DNA of 25,124 nucleotides from an uncultured Bacteroidales bacterium (GTDB lineage Bacteria > Bacteroidota > Bacteroidia > Bacteroidales > UBA932): positions 1 through 25,124 of the forward strand of contig CAMYAE010000029.1 of NCBI GenBank assembly GCA_947253655.1. Direction: 5' to 3'. Below the pieces are notes generated by a model. That model was not told the origin of the DNA and searched no databases. It saw nothing but the letters and a program-made list of their open reading frames with translations. Shown piece after piece: positions 15,033 through 21,529 of the stretch; the stretch's first letter is position 1; the number at the start of each line of letters is the position of its first letter. A program made the position numbers and the translations under genes.

Positions 15033-16136
15033 TTATGCCCGCTTCCTGTAGGTCAGGGCGGCACCCCCGTCAGCGATTAATGCGAATATCGCCAGTGCGA
15101 TGTAGCTCTGCCACATATCTGCGATTGAGGCCCCTTTCAGATATATTCCCCGCATAATGTCTATAAAGTATCTTGGGGGCAGAAAGGCAGCGAGCAATCT
15201 TGCCCATTTGGGCATGGAGGACACCGGTGTGAGCAGCCCGCTCATCATCAGGAATACCATTATGAAGAAGAATATTACGAACATGCCTTGAAGCATCGTA
15301 GATGAAAAATTGGCGCATATCACACCGAAGCCTGATATGAATAACAGGAAAAGCAGGGAGGCGAAATATATGCTTAGCAGAGACCCCTCCGGGATTAGAC
15401 CGTAGACGAGCCATGAAATGACCATAGATATAGTGATGACAAAGAATCCTATTATCCAGTAAGGGATTATTTTAGACATTATGAACGTGAACGAGCTTAC
15501 CGGAGTGACGTTTATCTGCTCTATTGTTCCGATTTCTTTTTCACTTACTATGTTCATGGCAGGTAGGAAGCCGCACACAAGCACCATAAGTATCACGAAA
15601 AAGGCAGGAATCATTATGTTGCGATATTCAAGATAAGGATTGTACATGTATTTGACGGATGTCATCTCCGATGGGGAGGCAATCCCTTTTTCTTCGAGAA
15701 ATACGCTTTGCGCCGACATTATCGTACTTATAAGATATTGTGCCCCGAAACTTCCTTTTGTGGCATTTACCGCATTTGCGGAAATACTTATCTTCTTGGC
15801 ATTGCCGTTAATGAGTCCTTTTTCATAATCTCCGGGTATAGAGACGATTATGTCTGCCATTCCGTCCTCAAGCATATCCAGCGACAATTTATAGTCGGAG
15901 GTTATGCCTGATATAGTAAAGTATTCGGAACTTGACAGCTTTGATATTATCAGCCGGGACAATGACGAGCCGTCCTTGTCGACCACCGATATATTGACAT
16001 GTTTTATGTCCATAGTCGTCACCCAAGGCAGAATAAGCATAATAAGGACAGGAAACATGACTACAAGCCGCGGAAAAAACTTGTTCCTTTTGAATTGCAG
16101 GAATTCCTTTTTGAGCAGTACACCTATTATGGACAT
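15033..16136 (-). CDS. ABC-2 type permease, YbhR-like
   Basis: The protein has 367 residues and is the last gene of the efflux operon. Its architecture is that of the ABC-2 (YbhS/YbhR, YhhJ) group. It begins with a cytoplasmic start (LLKKEFLQFKRNKFFPRL) and a first membrane helix at about 24-42. A large periplasmic domain of about 130 residues follows (NISVVDKDGSSLSRL...). A cluster of five helices comes next, starting with the IMIPAFFVILMVLVCGFL segment. The motif EKEIGTIEQINVTPV after the second helix and PPRYFIDIMRGIYLKG before the last helix are family hallmarks. It pairs with the preceding permease, which starts 2 nt away from it, to form the inner-membrane channel. Substrate is unknown; characterised relatives export drugs, bile-salt-like or other hydrophobic compounds. 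The stop codon is one base from the convergent porin gene. Confidence 0.85.
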   Translation of the reverse strand: MSIIGVLLKKEFLQFKRNKFFPRLVVMFPVLIMLILPWVTTMDIKHVNISVVDKDGSSLSRLIISKLSSSEYFTISGITSDYKLSLDMLEDGMADIIVSIPGDYEKGLINGNAKKISISANAVNATKGSFGAQYLISTIMSAQSVFLEEKGIASPSEMTSVKYMYNPYLEYRNIMIPAFFVILMVLVCGFLPAMNIVSEKEIGTIEQINVTPVSSFTFIMSKIIPYWIIGFFVITISMVISWLVYGLIPEGSLLSIYFASLLFLLFISGFGVICANFSSTMLQGMFVIFFFIMVFLMMSGLLTPVSSMPKWARLLAAFLPPRYFIDIMRGIYLKGASIADMWQSYIALAIFALIADGGAALTYRKRA

Positions 16137-16138
16137 AT

Positions 16139-17230
16139 TCAGACAAGTTTATCTTTAAAGGTCAGCAACGAGGCTGCCACAGTGACTATTATCATAGCCA
16201 GGAGTATAAGGGTGTCGTTGAGCACAACCCTGAATGCCACTCCTTCTATCATCAGTTTTTTGACGGCATCTATATACCACCTCGACGGAATTATATAAGA
16301 GAGCCATTGCAGAGCCTTTGGGATATTTTCAATCGGGAACAGCATTCCGGACAGCAGGAGGCAGGGCGTAAGCATAACCATTCCTGAGACTATAAGGGCG
16401 GTAACCTGTTTTTGGGTAACAGACGATATAAGCATGCCTATTGCCAGCGACAGAATCAGGTATAACACGGAAATTCCTATTATCGGCAGAAGATTTCCGG
16501 ACATCGGCACTCCGAGCAGGAATTTGGCTATAAGCAATATGGTTGCCAGATTTATGCACGACAGCAGAAAATAGGGTACCATTTTGGCTACCAAGATATT
16601 GACATGCTTCACCGGGGACACCAAAAGGACTTCCATTGTGCCAGTCTCCTTTTCCTTGACGATTGACACAGACGTCATCATGGAGCAGATAAGTATGAAG
16701 ATAAGTCCCATAATGCCAGGAACGAAATTGTAGGAACTCATCATCTGCGGATTATAGAGCATGTGTGCTTCCGGGATGGCCGTAGCGTATTCAGGGTCGG
16801 TGAATATTCCGTTCAGATAAGATACAACCGTTGTTGCCGTATTGGAATTGGCCGCATCCACTATAAACTGCACAGCCGGCCCGGAGCCGTTCCCAAGCCT
16901 CCTTTCTTCCATTATCCTGTCGAAATCGCCGGCAAATACCACCACGGCGGCTGCCTTTTCTCTTCTTAGGAGCCGGTCGACATCATTATTCTCTATTTTT
17001 CCTATTACATTAAAATATGGGTTGGCATCGATTTTTTCTATATATCTCCTGATAGATTCCGACTCATGTGGCACCACCACAGCAATGTTTATGTTGTCTA
17101 TTTCCGTCCTTATCGCGAAGCCGAAGAGAATCATCAGTATAATAGGGAGGATGAGCATTATCATCACAGTCCGCCTGTCCCGTATGATGTGCCACGTTTC
17201 TTTCTTTATGAATGCCCAAAGCTCTCTCAT
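16139..17230 (-). CDS. ABC-2 type permease, YbhS-like
   Basis: The protein has 363 residues. It has the same plan as its neighbour: cytoplasmic FIKKETWHIIRDRRTVMI, first helix (IMLILPIILMILFGFAI), a periplasmic domain with VVPHESESIRRYIE, then five helices. The connector IVKEKETGTMEVLLVSPVK and the late PSRWYIDAVKKLMIEG are conserved in ABC-2 exporters. E. coli ybhS and ybhR lie next to each other in this order after the ATPase gene, and the operon here repeats it. The gaps to both neighbours are 2-3 nt, so the four inner-membrane genes are made from one message. The two permeases probably form a heterodimer. The start at 17230 is the only one that gives the short cytoplasmic N-terminus. Confidence 0.86.
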   Translation of the reverse strand: MRELWAFIKKETWHIIRDRRTVMIMLILPIILMILFGFAIRTEIDNINIAVVVPHESESIRRYIEKIDANPYFNVIGKIENNDVDRLLRREKAAAVVVFAGDFDRIMEERRLGNGSGPAVQFIVDAANSNTATTVVSYLNGIFTDPEYATAIPEAHMLYNPQMMSSYNFVPGIMGLIFILICSMMTSVSIVKEKETGTMEVLLVSPVKHVNILVAKMVPYFLLSCINLATILLIAKFLLGVPMSGNLLPIIGISVLYLILSLAIGMLISSVTQKQVTALIVSGMVMLTPCLLLSGMLFPIENIPKALQWLSYIIPSRWYIDAVKKLMIEGVAFRVVLNDTLILLAMIIVTVAASLLTFKDKLV

Positions 17231-17233
17231 AAG

Positions 17234-17977
17234 CTACATGCTCCTTTCCGCCCCGCGGGCGAGAATTCTGAATACCTTGTCCATAGAGGCGGCTTCGTAT
17301 TTCTCTTTAAGACCCGAAGGGGTGTCCAATGCCCTGATTTTGCCGTCTACCATTATAGACACGCGCGAGCAGTATTCGGCTTCATCCATATAGTGGGTCG
17401 TCACAAAAATGGTTGTGCCCTGAGCTGCCGCTCCGTATATCATTTCCCAAAACTGTCGTCTTGTGACAGGATCCACCCCTCCTGTGGGTTCATCGAGGAA
17501 TACTAACTCCGGGGAATGTATGGTGGATACCGAAAATGCCAGCTTCTGTTTCCAGCCGGTGGGTATCGACCCTACAAGGCTGTCCTTGACCGATGCGAAA
17601 TCGAGACGTTCCAATATGGAGTCTATTCTCTGTCTGAGTGCCTTTTTTTCAATCCTGTATATGCCCCCATAAAGTTCCATATTCTCTTTTACAGTCAGGT
17701 CGTCATATAATGAGAATTTCTGGCACATATATCCTATATGCCGTTTTATCATCTCGCCCTCCCTGTTGATGTCGTAGCCTGCCACAGTCCCACTGCCGCC
17801 AGTAGGGATACTGAGTCCGCACAGCATCCTCATTGCCGTCGTTTTGCCGGCACCGTTTGCACCTAAGAAGCCGAAAATCTCCCCTCTGCCGACATCAAAC
17901 GAGATGTTGTCTACGGCAGTGAAGTTCCCGAAACGTTTCGTTAAATTCCTGACGGATATTATTTTTTCGCTATCCAT
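17234..17977 (-). CDS. ABC exporter ATPase, equivalent to the second half of YbhF
   Basis: The protein has 247 residues. Walker A is GANGAGKTT (39-47); Walker B is LVFLDEPTGGVDP; the switch histidine is in FVTTHYMDEAEYC. The signature loop is not the usual LSGG: it reads SIPTGWKQKLAFS. That altered signature is characteristic of the second ATPase domain of fused YbhF proteins (LP-x-G-x-x-Q-x-L), so it is probably a family trait and not damage. In enterobacteria the two ATPase halves are one protein; here they are separate genes overlapping by 8 nt. It would bind its partner ATPase to power the YbhSR-type permease pair. Confidence 0.88.
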   Translation of the reverse strand: MDSEKIISVRNLTKRFGNFTAVDNISFDVGRGEIFGFLGANGAGKTTAMRMLCGLSIPTGGSGTVAGYDINREGEMIKRHIGYMCQKFSLYDDLTVKENMELYGGIYRIEKKALRQRIDSILERLDFASVKDSLVGSIPTGWKQKLAFSVSTIHSPELVFLDEPTGGVDPVTRRQFWEMIYGAAAQGTTIFVTTHYMDEAEYCSRVSIMVDGKIRALDTPSGLKEKYEAASMDKVFRILARGAERSM

Positions 17978-18893
17978 TCCTTTTCGACATCAAACTTATA
18001 AACACGTCTTCTATTCCCACAGCAATTGTCTCGATGTACACATTTCCGTATCCTTGCGACACCATTTCCTCCTTGAAAGCTTCGGGATCGAAATCCTCGT
18101 CTGCCACAAGATGATGTGTCTCGCCGGCAGTATAGCAATTCTTTACCCCCGGATACATCCTTGCGGACCTAAGCATATCGTACATCCTGTCAGATGAAAT
18201 TGCAAACAGTCGTTCCTTATAGCCGTTCCTGATGCCGGCAGGTGTGTCTATGCCCAGGATTTCTCCTTTATGGATAAGTGCAATCCTGTCGCACCTTGCC
18301 GCCTCATCCATATAAGGGGTAGACACCAATATCCCCAAGCCATTGTCCCTGAGGCCTTTTAGCATGTCCCAAAACTCTTTTCTGGACACGGCGTCCACAC
18401 CGGTGGTAGGCTCGTCAAGGAGCAATATCTCAGGCATGTGCACTAATGCGCAGCATAGAGCGAGTTTTTGTTTCATGCCTCCCGACAGCTTCCCGGCAGG
18501 ACGGTGTGAGAAAGGCTCCAACTGTTTGTATATAGGCTCTATAATCCTATAACTGTCCTCAATGTTCACATCAAATATTGAGGCGAAGAACTCCAAGTGC
18601 TCTTTTATCGAAAGATCTTGATAGAGTGAGAACTTGCCCGGCATATAGCCTATATGCTTTCTTATATTCTTGTAGTCACTGATAATATCCATTCCTCCGA
18701 CACTGCTCGTGCCGCTGTCCGGGTTTATCAGGGTCGTAAGTATCTTGAAAATAGAGGTTTTGCCTGCTCCGTCCGGTCCGATAAGGCCGAATATCTCCCC
18801 GTAGCCTACGGAAAAGGACACGTCTTTCACTGCATTCAGCTTGCCGTAGCTTTTGTTCAGTCGCTCAACTCTTATTGCGGGGATATTCTCCAT
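17970..18893 (-). CDS. ABC exporter ATPase, equivalent to the first half of YbhF
   Basis: The protein has 307 residues. Walker A is GPDGAGKTS (39-47), with the aspartate typical of YbhF domain 1. The signature is normal (KLSGGMKQKLALCC), Walker B is ILLLDEPTTGVDA. The residue before the switch region is changed: VSTPYMDEAARCD has proline where a histidine is usual (compare TTHYMDEA in the partner). The same Thr-Pro-Tyr-Met-Asp-Glu-Ala is known in YbhF-type first domains, so a paired active/degenerate site arrangement is likely. A C-terminal extension of about 80 residues follows the core. It begins 20 nt after the HlyD gene and overlaps the next ATPase by 8 nt. Confidence 0.87.
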   Translation of the reverse strand: MENIPAIRVERLNKSYGKLNAVKDVSFSVGYGEIFGLIGPDGAGKTSIFKILTTLINPDSGTSSVGGMDIISDYKNIRKHIGYMPGKFSLYQDLSIKEHLEFFASIFDVNIEDSYRIIEPIYKQLEPFSHRPAGKLSGGMKQKLALCCALVHMPEILLLDEPTTGVDAVSRKEFWDMLKGLRDNGLGILVSTPYMDEAARCDRIALIHKGEILGIDTPAGIRNGYKERLFAISSDRMYDMLRSARMYPGVKNCYTAGETHHLVADEDFDPEAFKEEMVSQGYGNVYIETIAVGIEDVFISLMSKRNG

Positions 18894-18913
18894 ATTGGAT
18901 TGGATATTTCCGG

Positions 18914-19807
18914 TTATAGTGACACTTCTGCGGCCAGGCCGATTTTCAGGCGGCCGTCATTCTCTACGCCGATCTTTACGGCATAGACTAAATTGGACCT
19001 CGAATCCTTGGTCTGGATTGTCTTGGGGGTAAATTCGCTTTCATCGGAGATCCATACGATCTTACCTTTATATGAATACTGCCTGTCTCCTCCGAAATCA
19101 GCCTTTACATCCACCTCCTGACCGATTTTTATGTCGGCTAACTGTTCGGATGTGAAATATGCCCTTAAAAACAGCTTGTCGGTGTCTGCTATCTTCAATA
19201 TAGGACGACCTGCAGCGGCAAATTCTCCGGCCTCGGCATATTTGGCAAGTACCTGGCAGTCAATAGGGGAGGTGATTACGCTCTTGCGCAGCATGTCTTC
19301 CACCATTGCTATCTGGACATCAATCATAGAGGCATTTTCGTCAATTGAGGATGCACTGTTGCTCAGTGTCTGACGTTCGGCCTCTATCCGGCTTCTGAGT
19401 TCTACTATTGCGGCGTCCGCATCATCCAACTGTTTGCTTGTGGCTGCACCGTCGGCAATGAGGTTCTCAAGCCTGAGCTTTTCCCGTTCTGCTTTCTCAA
19501 GCCGTTTCTGCAAGGCGTCAATCTGTTTGTTTACATCAGGGCGGTTTTTGAGCACAGAGGCCCCTTGCTTTTCGAGCTGGAGTTTCCGAAGATAAAGCTG
19601 TACCGTGTCTATTATAGCTATAGTGTCACCGGCACATATCTTGTCCCCCTCACTGGCACAGAAATCAAGAATTTTCCCGCTGACCTCAGAAGACAAGGTG
19701 ATTTCGGTAGCTTCAAAAGTACCCTGGGCATCGTACCCTGCCTCGTTCGAGCAGGATATAATTGCCGTCATTGCGACCAGCAATAATGTATTTCCAATGA
19801 TTTTCAT
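18914..19807 (-). CDS. HlyD/YbhG-family membrane fusion lipoprotein
   Basis: The protein has 297 residues. The lipobox IISC places a lipidated cysteine at residue 19. An N-terminal half of the biotinyl-lipoyl domain follows (GTFEATEITLSSEVSGKILDF...EGDKICAGDTIAIID). Next comes a long coiled-coil hairpin (about residues 75-170; charged LQKRLEKAEREKLRLENLI is typical). The chain then returns to the lipoyl half (SVITSPIDCQVLAKYAEAGEF) and a beta-barrel part (LRAYFTSEQLADIKIGQEV). It would bridge the inner-membrane ABC permease and the TolC channel across the periplasm. It matches YbhG in gene order and plan. Its ATG overlaps the tolC-like stop by four bases (ATGA), so translation is coupled. There is no second membrane helix. 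Confidence 0.88.
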   Translation of the reverse strand: MKIIGNTLLLVAMTAIISCSNEAGYDAQGTFEATEITLSSEVSGKILDFCASEGDKICAGDTIAIIDTVQLYLRKLQLEKQGASVLKNRPDVNKQIDALQKRLEKAEREKLRLENLIADGAATSKQLDDADAAIVELRSRIEAERQTLSNSASSIDENASMIDVQIAMVEDMLRKSVITSPIDCQVLAKYAEAGEFAAAGRPILKIADTDKLFLRAYFTSEQLADIKIGQEVDVKADFGGDRQYSYKGKIVWISDESEFTPKTIQTKDSRSNLVYAVKIGVENDGRLKIGLAAEVSL

Positions 19808-21093
19808 TTTGAATTCGTTGTGTTTCTCAATTCGTATGCTTTCTTTATTAGCAGGATTTCGTGTTCTGTCCTGTTGATGATAGCTTCATTTTCAGCCGTT
19901 ATCTTCATCAGCAGGTCATTGGTGTCGATTACTCCGTTGCGGAGTTTTGATTCGGCTGCAAGTCTCACATTTTTCCTTAGGGCTACAATCCTGTCGTCAT
20001 CGGCCAATTCCGCTTGCAGCCGTTCAATCTCATTGTTCTGCCCCAGGGCCTGCAAATTTGTGTTGAAATCGAAAATGTCTTTCTGCACTTCCAATGTGCT
20101 CCTCGCACTGCGGATGTTTTCAATATTGTTCTTTTTAGTAAGGAACGAACTGATGTTCCATATAAGCCTGATGCCGGCTATGGCATTGAAAGACATGTTG
20201 TTGTGCATCATTCCGTCGAAATAGTCGAATCCGGGATAGCCGTAATATGCTTGGGCGAACAGGCCTATTTGCGGGACGGAAGAGACGTTCAAGAGCTTTT
20301 CCTGAGCTTTAAGCTTCATTATCTTTGCATCTATATATGCCATTTCCGGCCTTCGATTTACCCTGCTTGTAATTTCAGGAATATCGGGAAGCACCAAAGA
20401 GCTTCCGTCTATTTTAGTACCGGTAAATATCTCCAGCATCTTGAGATAGCTGTCCGCAGCCGATGTCATTTTTGTCAGACCTTGCCTTGCTGCAAGCATT
20501 TCGGCTTCTATGGCATCTGCATCGGCTTGGAGGGCGGTGCCGTTGCTCACGTGTGATCGGGCTTGCGCCAGATTGGATTCCAGAAGTGCTATCTTGTTTT
20601 TAGTAAGCTCAATCTTGTTGTTCAACAGCAGGATGCCGAAGTAGATTTCTTCAATTCTGCCGTTCAGGGAATATAGTTCCACATCCACCGAGCCCTGACT
20701 TTCTTTTGCTTCCGCCAAGGCAAGCTGCTTGTCTGCGGCATATTTGCCTCCGTCCCATATCGTCTGGCTGACATCTACGGTAGCCTTGTACTGCTCTTTT
20801 TTCATTCCCGGCATTTCTACGCCGGCTGCCGCAAGCAGGTTATCGAATTGGTCCGGAAATTTCGGCACCTTGTTCTGCATAGTAAACTGTGCTCCGAGGG
20901 TGATCTTAGGAATCCAGTCCATAGCAGCATTCTTTAAGGTATATTCCTTTGTTTTTTCGATAAGTGAATATTGTCTGATTGCCGGGTAATTGGCACGTGC
21001 CAACTCTTTGCACTCATCCAAAGTTGACTGCGCCCTTGACAGGGACAAAGATAAGGTCAAGAAACAAACCGTTGCCGGTAACAGGTATCTCAT
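19804..21093 (-). CDS. TolC-family outer-membrane efflux protein
   Basis: The protein has 429 residues, the usual length for TolC-family channels. A signal peptide ends near SRAQ (residues 18-22). The mature protein has two structural repeats of long helices with short strands: STLDECKELARANYPAIRQ at the start, then QTIWDGGKYAADKQLALAEAKESQ, and in the second half GIRLIWNISSFLTKKNNIENIRSAR. Such repeats are the OEP (PF02321) signature. It provides the outer-membrane exit for the ABC exporter encoded downstream and is the first gene of the operon. E. coli ybhGFSR has no such gene, so this operon is self-sufficient. No TetR-type repressor gene lies beside it, unlike many efflux operons. Confidence 0.9.
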   Translation of the reverse strand: MRYLLPATVCFLTLSLSLSRAQSTLDECKELARANYPAIRQYSLIEKTKEYTLKNAAMDWIPKITLGAQFTMQNKVPKFPDQFDNLLAAAGVEMPGMKKEQYKATVDVSQTIWDGGKYAADKQLALAEAKESQGSVDVELYSLNGRIEEIYFGILLLNNKIELTKNKIALLESNLAQARSHVSNGTALQADADAIEAEMLAARQGLTKMTSAADSYLKMLEIFTGTKIDGSSLVLPDIPEITSRVNRRPEMAYIDAKIMKLKAQEKLLNVSSVPQIGLFAQAYYGYPGFDYFDGMMHNNMSFNAIAGIRLIWNISSFLTKKNNIENIRSARSTLEVQKDIFDFNTNLQALGQNNEIERLQAELADDDRIVALRKNVRLAAESKLRNGVIDTNDLLMKITAENEAIINRTEHEILLIKKAYELRNTTNSK

Positions 21094-21112
21094 AAGTGCA
21101 TATTGTTATATG

Positions 21113-21123
21113 TTACAAAATTA
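21113..21123 (-). promoter_or_regulatory. Candidate promoter element of the efflux operon
   Basis: On the minus strand, TAATTTTGTAA (21123-21113) contains a perfect Bacteroides -7 element, TAATTTTG, 20-30 nt before the tolC-like ATG. No good -33 element is seen at the right distance, so the site is weaker than the Pot promoter or depends on an activator. The same 11 nt occurs in the Pot operon promoter. Confidence 0.4.
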
Positions 21124-21132
21124 CTAAAATTG

Positions 21133-21163
21133 TTTGAAAATACGTGCATAAATATTATCTTAG
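21133..21163 (+). promoter_or_regulatory. Promoter of the rubredoxin gene
   Basis: TTTG at 21133-21136 and TATCTTAG at 21156-21163 are 19 nt apart and fit a Bacteroides promoter. Transcription would start near 21170, leaving a 5' leader of about 58 nt. That leader holds a small hairpin, CCACA (21177-21181) with TGTGG (21189-21193). Confidence 0.55.
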
Positions 21164-21227
21164 TCGCACGATTGAGCCACAGCAAATGTGTGGACTTTTC
21201 AGAATTTAATTTTTAATTATTATAGTT

Positions 21228-21389
21228 ATGAAAAAGTATGTATGCGATGTATGCGGATATGAGTACGATCCTGCAGTAGGCGATCCTGACAACGGTATTG
21301 CTCCTGGCACTGCGTTCGAAGATCTTCCTGAGGATTGGGTTTGCCCTCTTTGCGGAGTCGGTAAAGGAGATTTCAGCCCGCTTGACTAA
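21228..21389 (+). CDS. Rubredoxin
   Basis: This is a complete 53-residue protein, within the usual size of rubredoxins. It starts MKKYVCDVCGYEYDPAVGDP and carries the two iron-binding CxxC knuckles: Cys6-x-x-Cys9 in YVCDVCGY, and Cys39-x-x-Cys42 in WVCPLCGV. The conserved acidic and glycine context (GDPDNGIAPGTAFEDLPEDW) is intact. It holds a single Fe(Cys)4 centre and carries electrons in the cytoplasm, in anaerobes often towards rubrerythrin or other oxygen and peroxide defence enzymes. It has its own promoter and a strong terminator, and no redox partner is encoded nearby. It is transcribed away from the efflux operon. Confidence 0.97.
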   Translation: MKKYVCDVCGYEYDPAVGDPDNGIAPGTAFEDLPEDWVCPLCGVGKGDFSPLD

Positions 21390-21412
21390 CTGTCGCTTAT
21401 TACCCTTGATTA

Positions 21413-21462
21413 ATCGGCGTGTATTGATGCAATTGCATTGACACGCCGATCATTGTATTTTG
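21413..21462 (+). terminator. Terminator after rubredoxin
   Basis: A perfect 10-bp outer stem (ATCGGCGTGT at 21413-21422, ACACGCCGAT at 21441-21450) encloses an inner palindrome, ATGCAATTGCAT, so the hairpin is long and nearly continuous. CATTGTATTTTG follows. The long symmetric stem could serve both strands. It separates rubredoxin from the GH3 gene. Confidence 0.75.
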
Positions 21463-21483
21463 TCTGACAAGTTTATATATTTG
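21453..21483 (+). promoter_or_regulatory. Promoter of the GH3 gene
   Basis: TATATTTG at 21476-21483 is a perfect TAnnTTTG -7 element. A TTG at 21453-21455 lies 20 nt upstream and serves as a plausible -33. Transcription would start near 21490, about 40 nt before the ATG. The -33 element sits just behind the rubredoxin terminator. Confidence 0.55.
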
Positions 21484-21492
21484 TCAATTGAT

Positions 21493-21506
21493 TGTGTACG
21501 TACACA
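21493..21506. promoter_or_regulatory. 14-bp palindrome at the GH3 transcription start, candidate operator
   Basis: TGTGTACGTACACA is a perfect 14-bp inverted repeat placed about 10-23 nt after the GH3 -7 element, overlapping or just following the predicted transcript start. A symmetric site there is where a dimeric repressor would bind. It lacks a T-run and a loop, so it is not a terminator. The regulator is unknown. Confidence 0.4.
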
Positions 21507-21529
21507 TAATAATTTATAAATATAACATT

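Noticed and set aside
17234..18893. Frameshift splitting a single YbhF gene
   Set aside because: Both ATPases have complete N-termini, their own start codons and full-length domains, so the 8-nt overlap reflects two true genes and not a sequencing error.
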